This document shows positions 16,232 through 24,968 of a stretch of 64,000 bases of DNA, piece after piece (position 1 is the stretch's first letter; every line of letters begins with the position of its first letter). The position numbers and the translations under genes were made by a program. Source of the stretch: Pseudarthrobacter sp. L1SW. GTDB taxonomy: Bacteria; Actinomycetota; Actinomycetes; Actinomycetales; Micrococcaceae. Location: assembly GCF_020809045.1 (NCBI RefSeq), contig NZ_CP078079.1, positions 3,720,001-3,784,000 on the forward strand. The letters are read 5' to 3'. A model generated the notes under the pieces. The model was given only the letters and a program-made list of their open reading frames with translations, searched no databases and was not told where the DNA came from.

Positions 16232-17365
16232 GTGAGCCACGAGCAGTCCCCAGGACAGCATGCCGCTTCCCGCGAAGAACCGCGATCAGAGGAACTGAGG
16301 GTGGGCGTGGTCGGCATCGGCTGGGCCGGCCAGCAGCACCTGATGGCCTACCACGCCCTGGACGGCGTACGAATCGTTTCGCTGGCCGGAATGGAGCAGG
16401 AACTCCGCGACTCCCTGCAGGCCGAATATTCCATTCCCAACGCCTTCGCGGACTGGGAAGAGATGCTGGACCACGGCGGCCTGGACGCGATCAGCGTGGC
16501 AGTGCCCACCTTCCTGCATGCACCCATCGCCGTCGCCGCGTTGGAGCGGGGCATCCATGTGCTGAGCGAGAAGCCCATCGCGCGCAACGCCGTCGAAGGC
16601 CAGGCCATGGTGGATGCAGCCCGCAAGGCGGGGCGCGTCCTCGACGTCGCCTTCAACCACCGCCGCCGCGGCGACATCCAGGCGCTCAAGGGTGTCATCG
16701 ACGACGGCGGGCTGGGCCGGCCATACTACGCCAAGGCATCCTGGCTGCGCCGCTCCGGCATCCCGACGCTGGGCAGTTGGTTCACCAACCCGGAGCTTGC
16801 CGGCGGCGGACCGCTGGCCGATATCGGCGTCCATGCCCTGGACTACGCCCTGCACCTCCTGGGCGAACCGAAAGTGGTGGCGGTATCTGCCGCCACCCAT
16901 TCGGAGCTGGGCCCGCAGGGCAGGGGCGGCGGGAACCGCTACTCGGCGCAGGCCACCAGCCATGCATTCGAAGTGGAGGATTTCGCCTCGGCGTTCCTCC
17001 GGCTTGAGGGCGGTGGAACCCTCGTGATCGAAGCCAGCTGGGCCACCTACCGTGAGACGGACGATCTCCTGGACTTCACTATTTACGGAACCGACGGCGG
17101 CGCCGAGCTCAAGGTGCAGGGTGCGCCCTTCCCGCCCGTCGGCCAGCTCCGGGTGTTCACGGACAAGGACGGCGAATCCGCCGATTACGTCCCGCCGGTA
17201 CTTCCGGGCCGCGCCCACGACGCAGTAGTGGAAGACTTCGTCACGGCAGTCCGGGGCGGCGAGGCAGTCTGGGGTGAGCATGACGGATCCCTGGCCCTCT
17301 ACCGGGCACAGATCATCGACGCGTGCTACCAGTCCGCGCTGGAACAGAGGGAGGTTCGGCTCTAA
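16232..17365 (+). CDS. Gfo/Idh/MocA-family oxidoreductase (ThuB-like)
   Basis: The 377-residue protein begins at a GTG behind AAGGAAAA. It shows the NAD(P)-binding GVVGIGWAGQQH near residue 25, the EKPIARN motif with the conserved Lys of this family, and a C-terminal beta-sheet dimerisation domain. It is directly followed (0 bp) by a ThuA gene. In Sinorhizobium the ThuA/ThuB pair breaks down trehalose and related disaccharides, ThuB acting as a 3-dehydrogenase on the sugar. A similar role is inferred here from gene order and family. Confidence 0.85.
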   Translation: MSHEQSPGQHAASREEPRSEELRVGVVGIGWAGQQHLMAYHALDGVRIVSLAGMEQELRDSLQAEYSIPNAFADWEEMLDHGGLDAISVAVPTFLHAPIAVAALERGIHVLSEKPIARNAVEGQAMVDAARKAGRVLDVAFNHRRRGDIQALKGVIDDGGLGRPYYAKASWLRRSGIPTLGSWFTNPELAGGGPLADIGVHALDYALHLLGEPKVVAVSAATHSELGPQGRGGGNRYSAQATSHAFEVEDFASAFLRLEGGGTLVIEASWATYRETDDLLDFTIYGTDGGAELKVQGAPFPPVGQLRVFTDKDGESADYVPPVLPGRAHDAVVEDFVTAVRGGEAVWGEHDGSLALYRAQIIDACYQSALEQREVRL

Positions 17366-18115
17366 ATGAACGACAAACTGAGGATCCGGGTGTGGAACGA
17401 GGGTGTCCACGAAGCCATCAACGAGCCGTCTCACATCGGGGAGATCTACCCTGACGGCATCCACGGTGCCATCGCCGCCGGGCTCCGCTCCTATTACCCG
17501 GAGGCGGAGATCACGACGGCGGTCCTGGCCACCGACGATGAGCACGGCCTGGACGAGGAGGTGCTCGCCGAGACGGACGTCCTGCTCTGGTGGGGGCACA
17601 TGGCCCACCACGAGGTGAGTGACGCCGTCGTCGAACGCGTCCACCGGCACGTCCTCGGCGGCATGGGCCTGATAGTGCTCCACTCGGGGCACTTCGCCAA
17701 GGTGTTCACCAGGCTGCTGGGCACCAGCTGCTCACTCGCCTGGCGGAACGACGGCGAGCGCGAGCTCGTGTGGACAGTGAAGCCATCACACCCGATTGCC
17801 GAAGGCGTGGACAGCCCCATCGTCATCCCCGAGCAGGAGATGTACGGCGAGCTGTTCGACATCCCGGACCCGGACGACCTGATCTTCATCAGCTCCTTCG
17901 CGGGCGGCGAGGTGTTCCGTTCCGGCGTCACGTTCACCCGGGGCAAGGGGCGCATCTTCTACTTCAGCCCCGGCGACCAGGAATACCCGGTGTACCACCA
18001 CCCCCAGATCCAGCGGGTCCTGGCCAACGGCGTGAAGTGGGCGGCCCAGCCCGGACTGCAGCGCTCGGCGCCGGAGGTCACCAACCCGGCCCGCGACTGG
18101 TTCGGCGAAGGCTAG
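17366..18115 (+). CDS. thuA: ThuA-domain protein (trehalose utilisation type)
   Basis: The 249-residue protein is a ThuA domain with a type 1 glutamine amidotransferase-like fold ([50 protein letters not shown]). The many His, Trp and Asp residues in these blocks are characteristic of the family. It starts immediately after the ThuB-like stop, so both are made together. ThuA proteins act with ThuB on 3-keto-disaccharides; the exact reaction in this organism is not set by sequence. Confidence 0.88.
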   Translation: MNDKLRIRVWNEGVHEAINEPSHIGEIYPDGIHGAIAAGLRSYYPEAEITTAVLATDDEHGLDEEVLAETDVLLWWGHMAHHEVSDAVVERVHRHVLGGMGLIVLHSGHFAKVFTRLLGTSCSLAWRNDGERELVWTVKPSHPIAEGVDSPIVIPEQEMYGELFDIPDPDDLIFISSFAGGEVFRSGVTFTRGKGRIFYFSPGDQEYPVYHHPQIQRVLANGVKWAAQPGLQRSAPEVTNPARDWFGEG

Positions 18116-18133
18116 CCGCGCCCGGCCTCCGGC

Positions 18134-18169
18134 ATGGGGACCGCGGCCCGCAGCTGCGGTTTTTCCCAT
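18134..18169 (+). terminator. Probable terminator after the sugar operon
   Basis: ATGGG (18134-18138) pairs with CCCAT (18165-18169), enclosing a G+C stem with CCGC/GCGG and a run of five T residues at 18160-18164. It lies 18 bp after thuA. The stem is interrupted, so confidence is moderate. Confidence 0.4.
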
Positions 18170-18203
18170 AGCCGGGGCCGGTTCCAGCAGGTACAACTGA
18201 GGG

Positions 18204-19889
18204 ATGAATACCCCAGCACTGGTGCTCGGACCCATGATGCGGTACGTGGACCAGACCTCGGCGAGCATCTGGCTGGAAACCCGGAACAACGCGCGGGTGA
18301 CGGTGCGCGCCGGCGCCGGGGAGTGGCAAACCCGGACCTTCGCCGTCCACGGCCACCACTATGCCCTGGTGGAAGTGGACGGTCTGGATCCCGGATCCGT
18401 GACGCCCTATGCCGTGGCAATCGACGGAGTGCATGCGTGGCCGGAACCCGGAGACGGCTTCCCGGCTCCGGTGATCGCCACGCTCAAACCCGGCAAGCCG
18501 CTCCGCCTGGCGTACGGCTCCTGCCGCACCAGCGTCCCGCACGACGAATCCGGAAACCGGAGGCACGGGGTGGACGCGCTGCGGGCGTATGCACTGGCAA
18601 TGAGTTCCGGCGGCAAGGAGCCGTGGCCGGACCTGGTGGCATTCCTTGGAGACCAGGTCTACGCGGATTCCACCAGCGACCAGATGCAGGAATTCATCAA
18701 GGCCCGGCGTGACATCAAGGCGCCTCCCGGCGAGGAGCTCAAGGACTACGAGGAGTACGCACACCTCTACTACCTGGCGTGGTCCGACCCCGCGAACAGG
18801 TGGCTGCTGTCCACCCTGCCCAGCGCCATGATTTTTGACGACCACGACATCCGGGACGACTGGAACGCCTCACGGACCTGGCAGGAGGCGATGCGGGCCA
18901 CCACCTGGTGGCATGGGCGCATTGTGGCGGGCCTGGCCTCGTACTGGGTCTACCAGCACCTGGGAAACCTGTCGCCCAGGGAGCGAGCGGCGGACGCCAT
19001 CTGGCAGAAGATTGCCTCCCACCGCTGGGACGATGAGCCGGACCTCAGCGCCGAGTTGGACGGGCTGGCCGAACGGACGGACAAGGATCCCGAGACATAC
19101 CGGTGGAGCTTCTGCCGGGACTTTGGGGACACCCGCCTGATAGTGGTTGATTCCCGGGCCGCCCGGAACCTGGACCCGGACCGCCGCGCGCTGCTGGACG
19201 ACGCCGAGATGGCCTGGCTCGACGGGCGGATGGAGGGCGGTTTCCGCCATCTGTTCGTTGCCACGTCCTTGCCGTTCCTCCTGCCGATGGGCCTGCACCA
19301 CCTTGAAGCCTGGGATGAGGCAGTCTCCGAAGGCGCCTGGGGGAAATTCCCGGCGCGGGTAGGCGAGAAATTGCGCCAGGCTGTGGACCTGGAGCACTGG
19401 GCCGCTTTCCAAAACAGCTTCCGGCGGGTGGCCGCTATGGCCGCGGAGGTGGCAGCGGGGACGCGTGGTCCGGCACCGGAGACTGTCACGTTCCTGTCCG
19501 GCGACGTGCACTTTTCCTACGTCTCCGAAGTGGACCGGTCCTCGGGCAGCCGCATCCTCCAGGCTGTCTGCTCACCCATCCGCAATCCGCTCCCCCGGCT
19601 GATGCGGTCCTTCGGTGCCGTCATGTCCTACGGACTGGCCGCGCCGGTCGGAGCGCTGGCCGCACGGTCGGCCAAGGTTCCGGACCCGCCGTTCCGCTGG
19701 TCGGGCATCAAGGGCCCCTGGTTCGACAACAATCTGGCATGCCTTGAAGTGGTGCCGGAAGGTTTGAAGCTGTGGTGGCAGCGGGGCGTGGTGGACGGCG
19801 GCGACAACCTGAACCCCCGCTTGGAACGCGTGGCGGAAATAACCGTAGCGTCGCGCAAAACCGGGGCGCCCGCCGTCGGCCGCTCCTAG
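18204..19889 (+). CDS. PhoD-like metallophosphatase (alkaline phosphatase D family)
   Basis: This 561-residue protein has the PhoD core: YGSCRTS, FLGDQVYAD, the hallmark FDDHDIRDDWN and SGDVHFSYVSEV near the end, all metal-binding blocks of PhoD-like calcineurin-fold phosphatases. Unlike classical PhoD it has no Tat or Sec signal (N-terminus MNTPALVLGPMMRYVD), so it is probably cytoplasmic. An N-terminal beta-sandwich (about 1-95) precedes the catalytic domain. The substrate is unknown; cytosolic relatives act on phosphodiesters or phosphorylated storage compounds. It is separated from the sugar operon by a likely terminator. Confidence 0.85.
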   Translation: MNTPALVLGPMMRYVDQTSASIWLETRNNARVTVRAGAGEWQTRTFAVHGHHYALVEVDGLDPGSVTPYAVAIDGVHAWPEPGDGFPAPVIATLKPGKPLRLAYGSCRTSVPHDESGNRRHGVDALRAYALAMSSGGKEPWPDLVAFLGDQVYADSTSDQMQEFIKARRDIKAPPGEELKDYEEYAHLYYLAWSDPANRWLLSTLPSAMIFDDHDIRDDWNASRTWQEAMRATTWWHGRIVAGLASYWVYQHLGNLSPRERAADAIWQKIASHRWDDEPDLSAELDGLAERTDKDPETYRWSFCRDFGDTRLIVVDSRAARNLDPDRRALLDDAEMAWLDGRMEGGFRHLFVATSLPFLLPMGLHHLEAWDEAVSEGAWGKFPARVGEKLRQAVDLEHWAAFQNSFRRVAAMAAEVAAGTRGPAPETVTFLSGDVHFSYVSEVDRSSGSRILQAVCSPIRNPLPRLMRSFGAVMSYGLAAPVGALAARSAKVPDPPFRWSGIKGPWFDNNLACLEVVPEGLKLWWQRGVVDGGDNLNPRLERVAEITVASRKTGAPAVGRS

Positions 19890-19985
19890 CCCCACCCCCG
19901 CCGGCCGCACCGCGGCACCTGCCGTGGCATACTGCCGTAGAGTGCCTGCCGGATCCGCCGGTGGGAGGTCGGAAGGGGTTCTTCA

Positions 19986-21896
19986 ATGCAGGAATTCGTC
20001 AGTGTGGACGAAACAGTGCGGCAGCACGTGGTCGACGCCCTCGCGCAGGCGGGCATCGCCACAGACCACGGCTTTCAGCAGCGGCTCGACGCACACTTCG
20101 CCGACCTATGCCGGCTCTTCCGCACCTTGTACGGATCCCGGCCGGACTGGCAGGACCAGCTTGCCGCCTTGGTGGTCCAGGGTGCACGTTCGTGGGAGGA
20201 ACGTCCGGCCGAGCTGAAGGCACTGGACGCCGAACGGGAGGCCAACAGCGGCTGGTTCCTGTCCAACAACATGCTCGGCGGCGTCTGCTACGTGGACAGG
20301 TACGCCGAAAGCCTCGAAGGGCTGCGCACCCACATCCCGTACTTCAAGGAACTGGGCCTCACCTACCTGCACCTCATGCCGCTGTTCCTGGCGCCCGAGC
20401 CGCACTCCGACGGCGGCTACGCCGTTTCCAGCTACCGGCAGGTCAACCCCAAGCTGGGCACCATGGAACAGCTCCGTGAGCTTGCCGCCGAGTTCCGCGC
20501 CCACGGCATCAGCCTGGTGGTGGACTTCATCTTCAACCACACCAGTGACGAACACGAGTGGGCCAGACGGGCCGCCGCAGGCGACCCGGAGTTCAGCGAT
20601 TACTACTGGATCTTCCCGGACCGGACCATGCCCGACGCCTTCGAGCAGAACGTGCGCGAGATCTTTCCGGAGAACCACCCGGGATCCTTCATCCAGATGG
20701 AGGACGGCCGCTGGGTCTGGGCCACCTTCCACACCTACCAATGGGACCTGAACTACTCCAACCCGGACGTTTTCCGGGCCATGGCCGGTGAGATGCTGTT
20801 CCTGGCAAACCAGGGCGTGGACATCCTGCGCATGGATGCCGTGGCGTTCATCTGGAAGCAGCCGGGCACCCCCTGCGAAAACCTGCCCGAGGCGCATATC
20901 CTCCTCCAGGCCTTCAACGCCGTGTGCCGGCTGGCCGCGCCGTCGCTGCTGTTCAAATCCGAGGCGATCGTGCACCCGGACGAGGTGGCGCTCTACATCG
21001 ATCCGGCCGAATGCCAGCTCTCCTACAACCCGCTGCAGATGGCGCTCATCTGGGAATCCCTGGCCACCCGGGACGTCTCGCTGCTGGCCCAGGCGCTGGA
21101 ACGGCGGCACAATATCCCGGCCGGCACCTCCTGGGTCAACTACGTGCGCAGCCACGATGACATCGGCTGGACGTTCGCCGACGAGGACGCGGCGGAACTC
21201 GGCGTCAACGGCTTTGAACACCGCCGTTTCCTGAACTCCTTCTACGTCAACCGGTTCCCGGGCAGCTTCGCCCGCGGCGTCCCCTTCCAGGACAACCCCA
21301 AGACCGGTGACTGCCGGATCTCAGGTACCACGGCGTCCTTGTGCGGCATGGAGGTGGACCCGGCTGAGGCGGTGGAGCGGATCCTCCTGGCCCACTCGGT
21401 TGCCTTCAGCACCGGGGGCATTCCGCTCCTGTACCTGGGTGACGAGGTGGGCCAGCTCAACGACTACGGGTATGCGGAAGAAGAAGGGCACGACGCCGAC
21501 AGCCGCTGGGTGCACCGGCCCCACTATCCTGCTGGGCAGTACGCCCTCAGGCACGATGCTTCGACGCCAGCGGGGGCGGTGTACGCCGGCCTGAAGCGGA
21601 TGATCGACGTCCGGGCCGCCACCCCGGAACTCGCCGGCACCACGCTGATCGATTTCGATACCCGCAACCGGTCCGTCCTTGCCTACCAGCGCCCCGCAAG
21701 CGCAGCAGCAGGGGGCGAAACGCGCGTCCTGGCGCTGGCCAACTTCAGCGACCAGCCCCAGTCCCTGCCCGCTGAAACCTTCTCCGGATTCTCAACGGCC
21801 GCCGTCGACCTCCTCTCAGAAGCCGCGCTGCAGCTGGGCGAGGGCGTCACGCTCCTGCCCCGCCAGTACGTCTGGCTGCGCGTCACTCCCGTTTAG
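19986..21896 (+). CDS. Amylosucrase-type GH13 enzyme
   Basis: At 636 residues, this GH13 protein follows the amylosucrase pattern: a helical N-domain (about 1-90), then GGVCYVDRYA and MPLFLAPEPHSDGGYAVSSY. The catalytic residues are D284 in RMDAVAF (nucleophile), E326 in FKSEAIV (acid/base) and D391 in RSHDDIGW. The Neisseria polysaccharea amylosucrase triad (D286, E328, D393) lies at almost the same numbering. Amylosucrase builds alpha-glucan from sucrose and releases fructose in the cytosol. A disaccharide importer just upstream could supply sucrose. A sucrose hydrolase is the main alternative. Confidence 0.85.
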   Translation: MQEFVSVDETVRQHVVDALAQAGIATDHGFQQRLDAHFADLCRLFRTLYGSRPDWQDQLAALVVQGARSWEERPAELKALDAEREANSGWFLSNNMLGGVCYVDRYAESLEGLRTHIPYFKELGLTYLHLMPLFLAPEPHSDGGYAVSSYRQVNPKLGTMEQLRELAAEFRAHGISLVVDFIFNHTSDEHEWARRAAAGDPEFSDYYWIFPDRTMPDAFEQNVREIFPENHPGSFIQMEDGRWVWATFHTYQWDLNYSNPDVFRAMAGEMLFLANQGVDILRMDAVAFIWKQPGTPCENLPEAHILLQAFNAVCRLAAPSLLFKSEAIVHPDEVALYIDPAECQLSYNPLQMALIWESLATRDVSLLAQALERRHNIPAGTSWVNYVRSHDDIGWTFADEDAAELGVNGFEHRRFLNSFYVNRFPGSFARGVPFQDNPKTGDCRISGTTASLCGMEVDPAEAVERILLAHSVAFSTGGIPLLYLGDEVGQLNDYGYAEEEGHDADSRWVHRPHYPAGQYALRHDASTPAGAVYAGLKRMIDVRAATPELAGTTLIDFDTRNRSVLAYQRPASAAAGGETRVLALANFSDQPQSLPAETFSGFSTAAVDLLSEAALQLGEGVTLLPRQYVWLRVTPV

Positions 21897-21907
21897 TCCC
21901 GTCCCCT

Positions 21908-21973
21908 CCCAACTAGGTAGCGCTAAGTGTCGTTTTGACCGCCCAAAACGACACTTAGCGCTACCCAGTTGGG
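21908..21973. repeat. 66-bp palindromic repeat, copy A
   Basis: Arms of 30 bp (21908-21937 and 21944-21973) flank a 6-nt loop ACCGCC and pair at 29 of 30 positions. The left arm starts CCCAACTAGGTAGCGCTAAG and continues TGTCGTTTTG. It lies 11 bp after the amylosucrase stop and 33 bp before the prephenate dehydratase start. Three further copies occur in the window (28705, 40643, 51136). Confidence 0.95.
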
Positions 21974-22006
21974 CAGCCGGGCGTAACGCGTGAAAGCATA
22001 CGGATC

Positions 22007-22864
22007 ATGGCCTCGAAGATTGCGTACCAGGGTGAGCCCGGCGCCAACTCCAATATCGCGTGCAAGCAGATGTTCCCGGACATGGAAAGCGTGCCCTGCG
22101 CGAGCTTCGAGGACGCGTTTGAGCTCGTGTCCAGCGGCGAGGCCGAGCTGGCCATGATCCCCATCGAGAACTCGATTGCCGGCCGGGTGGCGGACATCCA
22201 CATCCTGCTGCCCCAGTCCAACCTGCAGATTGTGGGGGAGTTTTTCCTGCCCATCCACTTCGACCTGCTGGGCATCCCGGGCAGCACTATCGAGGGTGCC
22301 ACGGAGGTGCACAGCCACATCCACGCCCTGGGCCAGTGCCGGAAGCTGATCCGCGAGCACGGCCTCAAGCCCGTCATCGCCGGAGACACCGCCGGGTCCG
22401 CCCGGGAAGTGGCCGAGTGGAACGATCCGCGCAAGCTGTCCCTCGCTCCCCCGCTCGCCGCGCAGATCTACGGCCTCGAAGTCCTGGCCAAGCGGGTTGA
22501 GGACGATCCCTCCAACACCACGCGCTTTGTGGTCCTGGCCCGGGAAAAGAAGCTACCGGCGCGGGATGAGCTTCCCGGACCGGCGGTCACCAGCTTTGTG
22601 TTCCGCGTCCGCAACGTCCCCTCCGCCCTGTACAAGGCGCTGGGCGGTTTCGCCACGAACGGCGTGAACATGACCCGGCTGGAAAGCTACATGGTGGGCA
22701 ATGAATTCGCCGCCACCATGTTCATGGCCGACGTCGAAGGCCACCCCGAGGACCTGCCGCTGAAGCTGGCCCTCGAGGAACTGGACTTCTTCACCACCGA
22801 GGTGCGCATCCTGGGCGTCTACGCAGCCGCGGACTACAGGACTGCTCAGACCGTCAGCGGCTGA
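22007..22864 (+). CDS. pheA: Prephenate dehydratase
   Basis: The 285-residue enzyme converts prephenate to phenylpyruvate in phenylalanine synthesis. The catalytic domain shows IAYQGEPGANS, MIPIENSIAGRV, the essential TRF motif in NTTRFVVL and the HALGQC block. A C-terminal ACT domain (about 190-275) gives feedback sensing. The usual ESRP of the ACT domain is ESYM here, a variant I associate with alpha-proteobacterial PheA. There is no obvious biosynthetic partner nearby. The 3' end overlaps the convergent monooxygenase by 19 bp, and a 66-bp palindrome precedes the start. Confidence 0.9.
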   Translation: MASKIAYQGEPGANSNIACKQMFPDMESVPCASFEDAFELVSSGEAELAMIPIENSIAGRVADIHILLPQSNLQIVGEFFLPIHFDLLGIPGSTIEGATEVHSHIHALGQCRKLIREHGLKPVIAGDTAGSAREVAEWNDPRKLSLAPPLAAQIYGLEVLAKRVEDDPSNTTRFVVLAREKKLPARDELPGPAVTSFVFRVRNVPSALYKALGGFATNGVNMTRLESYMVGNEFAATMFMADVEGHPEDLPLKLALEELDFFTTEVRILGVYAAADYRTAQTVSG

Positions 22865-24753
22865 CCCGCCCCCTGGCGCGGCTTCAGGAGGCCGGCGAAG
22901 AACTCCGCCAGCTCCGCCATCGCCGTGAGCGGCAGGACGTTGGCAACGTACTGGTCCGGGCGGACCACCACCACCACGCCCCCGCGGTCCAGCCCCCGCA
23001 GCTCGAAGATGTCCGCGCTGGGATCGGTGGCGTACACCTTCTCGTAGTCGGTCAGCTTGAACGGGCCCACCTGCGGCTTGAAAACCGCCGGCACCGCGTT
23101 GATGTCCACAGCCGTGTGCGGCTGCTGGTAGACCACCTTCACGTCGAACCACGCGTCAGGATCAGCGTCCGACGGCGTCGCGGCCAGCGGCGACTGCGGC
23201 GAGTTCGCGAGCCACTCGGCGAAGTCCGCCACGCTTGATTGCCCGCCGGCCGGCGCCGCGTCGGCGAAAACGTAGATCCGCCAGCGGCCGTCAGCAGTGG
23301 CGTGGTGGCCCAGGTGCATCGGGTTAGTGTCGCCCACCCGCACCACGGGTGCCGACTTGAAGCGTTTGCCCACGGGAAAGCCCGTGGCCAGGTCCTGGTG
23401 GGCGTTGCTCCCGGTCACCATGGACGCTGTGTACTGGGTCATGAAGCCGGCAGGGAATTCGGCGGTGCGGACGTAGAAGTCCTCGAGGTCAGAGGGGTGC
23501 TCGAACTCTTCGGGCTTCTTGGCCATCATGGTGGACCATTCCTTATCGAAGTCGATAAGGTTCTTCGCCACCACCTGGCGCTCTTCGGAGTAGGTGGACA
23601 GCAGGCTCTCCGGGCTGCGGCCTTCCAGCACGTGCCCCAGCTTCCAGGCCAGGTTGAAACCGTCCTGCATGGAAACGTTCATGCCCTGGCCTGCCTTGGC
23701 ACTGTGGGTGTGGCAGGCATCGCCCGTGATGAACACCCGCGGAGTCCGCGTGCCGCGCTGGTCCGGGAGGACGTCGTCGAACCTGTCCGTCAGGCGGTGG
23801 CCCACCTCATAGACGCTGTGCCATGCAACGTTCCGCACGTCCAGCGTGTAGGGGTGGAGGATCTCATTCGCCTTGTGGATGATCTGCTCGATGGTGGTGT
23901 TCCGCACCGCGTGGTGGGTGGCCGGGTCCACCTGGCCAAGGTCCACGTACATCCGGAAGAGGTAGCCGCCTTCCCGGGGGATCAGCAGGATGCTGCCTTC
24001 TTCACCCTGGATGGCGCACTTGGTGCGGATGTCCGGGAAGTCGGTGACGGCCAGGACATCCATGACGCCCCAGGCGTGGTTGGCCTGGTCGCCGGCGAGC
24101 GTGCAGCCGATTGCCTGGCGTACCTTGCTCCGCGCGCCGTCAGCGCCCACCACATACTTGGCGCGGACCACGCGCTCCTGGCCCTCGTTGGGGCCGGCGG
24201 TGTGGGCGAGGGTCACAGTGACCGGGTACTCCCCCTGGCCCACTTCGAGGCCGTGGAATTCGTAGCCGTAGTCGGGCGTCATGCGGGTGGGCGAGTTGGC
24301 CATGAATTCGGCGAAGTAATCCAGGACGCGGGCCTGGTTCACGATCAGGTGCGGGAACTCGCTGATTCCCATCTCGTCATCCACCGCGCGGGCGGCCCGG
24401 ACGATCCGCGAACGGTCCGCCGGGTCCGGCTTCCAGAAGGCCATTTCAGTGATCCTGTATGCCTCGGTGATGATCCGCTCGGCAAAACCAAAGGCCTGGA
24501 ACGTCTCCACGCTCCGGGCCTGGATGCCGTCCGCCTGGCCAATGGGAAGACGGCCTTCCCGGCGCTCAACGATCCGGGTGGTGACATTGGGGAACTGGGA
24601 CAGCTGGGCGGCTGCGAGCATGCCGGCAGGTCCGGTGCCCACAATCAGAACGTCGACTTCGTCCGGGAGTTCGGCAGGGCGGTTGATTCCGACGCCCGCC
24701 GCAGGCCTGACCCGCGGGTCTCCTGATACGTAACCGTGGTGGTGGAACTGCAC
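22846..24753 (-). CDS. FAD-dependent aromatic hydroxylase (3-hydroxybenzoate 4-monooxygenase / phenol 2-monooxygenase type)
   Basis: This large (about 635 residues) single-component flavoprotein monooxygenase has the GTGPAGM nucleotide site, the DGARS motif (VVGADGARSKVRQ), GDACHTHSAKAGQGMN for the FAD ribityl site, and a C-terminal thioredoxin-like domain as in phenol hydroxylase and MobA. The GTG at 24753 is preferred for its GAGG site and the resulting MQFHHHGYVSGD start; another GTG lies at 24765. It is divergent from the homoprotocatechuate operon. It could supply that pathway by hydroxylating a hydroxyphenylacetate, or act on 3-hydroxybenzoate. Substrate is unresolved. Confidence 0.82.
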   Translation of the reverse strand: MQFHHHGYVSGDPRVRPAAGVGINRPAELPDEVDVLIVGTGPAGMLAAAQLSQFPNVTTRIVERREGRLPIGQADGIQARSVETFQAFGFAERIITEAYRITEMAFWKPDPADRSRIVRAARAVDDEMGISEFPHLIVNQARVLDYFAEFMANSPTRMTPDYGYEFHGLEVGQGEYPVTVTLAHTAGPNEGQERVVRAKYVVGADGARSKVRQAIGCTLAGDQANHAWGVMDVLAVTDFPDIRTKCAIQGEEGSILLIPREGGYLFRMYVDLGQVDPATHHAVRNTTIEQIIHKANEILHPYTLDVRNVAWHSVYEVGHRLTDRFDDVLPDQRGTRTPRVFITGDACHTHSAKAGQGMNVSMQDGFNLAWKLGHVLEGRSPESLLSTYSEERQVVAKNLIDFDKEWSTMMAKKPEEFEHPSDLEDFYVRTAEFPAGFMTQYTASMVTGSNAHQDLATGFPVGKRFKSAPVVRVGDTNPMHLGHHATADGRWRIYVFADAAPAGGQSSVADFAEWLANSPQSPLAATPSDADPDAWFDVKVVYQQPHTAVDINAVPAVFKPQVGPFKLTDYEKVYATDPSADIFELRGLDRGGVVVVVRPDQYVANVLPLTAMAELAEFFAGLLKPRQGAGQPLTV

Positions 24754-24792
24754 GGGATTCCTCACTTCGTTGTGGGTGCTTCAGCTGAGCTG

Positions 24793-24825
24793 TTCGATAA
24801 TAGAATTTAGGTTTCCATATAAGAA
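24793..24825. promoter_or_regulatory. Two tandem TTCNATNNNNGAA boxes in the hydroxylase promoter
   Basis: TTCGATAATAGAA (24793-24805) and TTCCATATAAGAA (24813-24825) share the same dyad and start exactly 20 bp apart, two helical turns. The first resembles IclR-family sites such as those of PcaR/PcaU (TGTTCGATAAT). No IclR gene is in the window, so the regulator must be encoded elsewhere. Confidence 0.5.
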
Positions 24826-24933
24826 ACCCCTGCGATTGACCACCACAGTACGCCACCTGTGACGCGGACTACAAGGGAGGTGAATTTGCTCGGGAAAAGG
24901 GGTTGACTGGGGCCCGGCGGCAGCGCGATAGTG

Positions 24934-24945
24934 ATCGTATACGAT
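24934..24945. promoter_or_regulatory. GntR (FCD)-type operator ahead of the homoprotocatechuate operon
   Basis: ATCGTATACGAT is a perfect 12-bp palindrome containing the TNGTNNNACNA-like pattern of GntR/FadR regulators. It lies 24 bp before the first gene of the operon, which encodes a GntR protein as its second gene. Autoregulation with relief by a pathway intermediate is the likely scheme. Confidence 0.65.
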
Positions 24946-24968
24946 TTTGTACTCGATGAGGAGATGCT

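Noticed and set aside
21908..21973. Palindrome A as an ordinary rho-independent terminator of the amylosucrase gene
   Set aside because: There is no T-tract, the stem is far longer than needed, and three more near-identical copies lie elsewhere, one inside the hpa operon where a terminator would be out of place.
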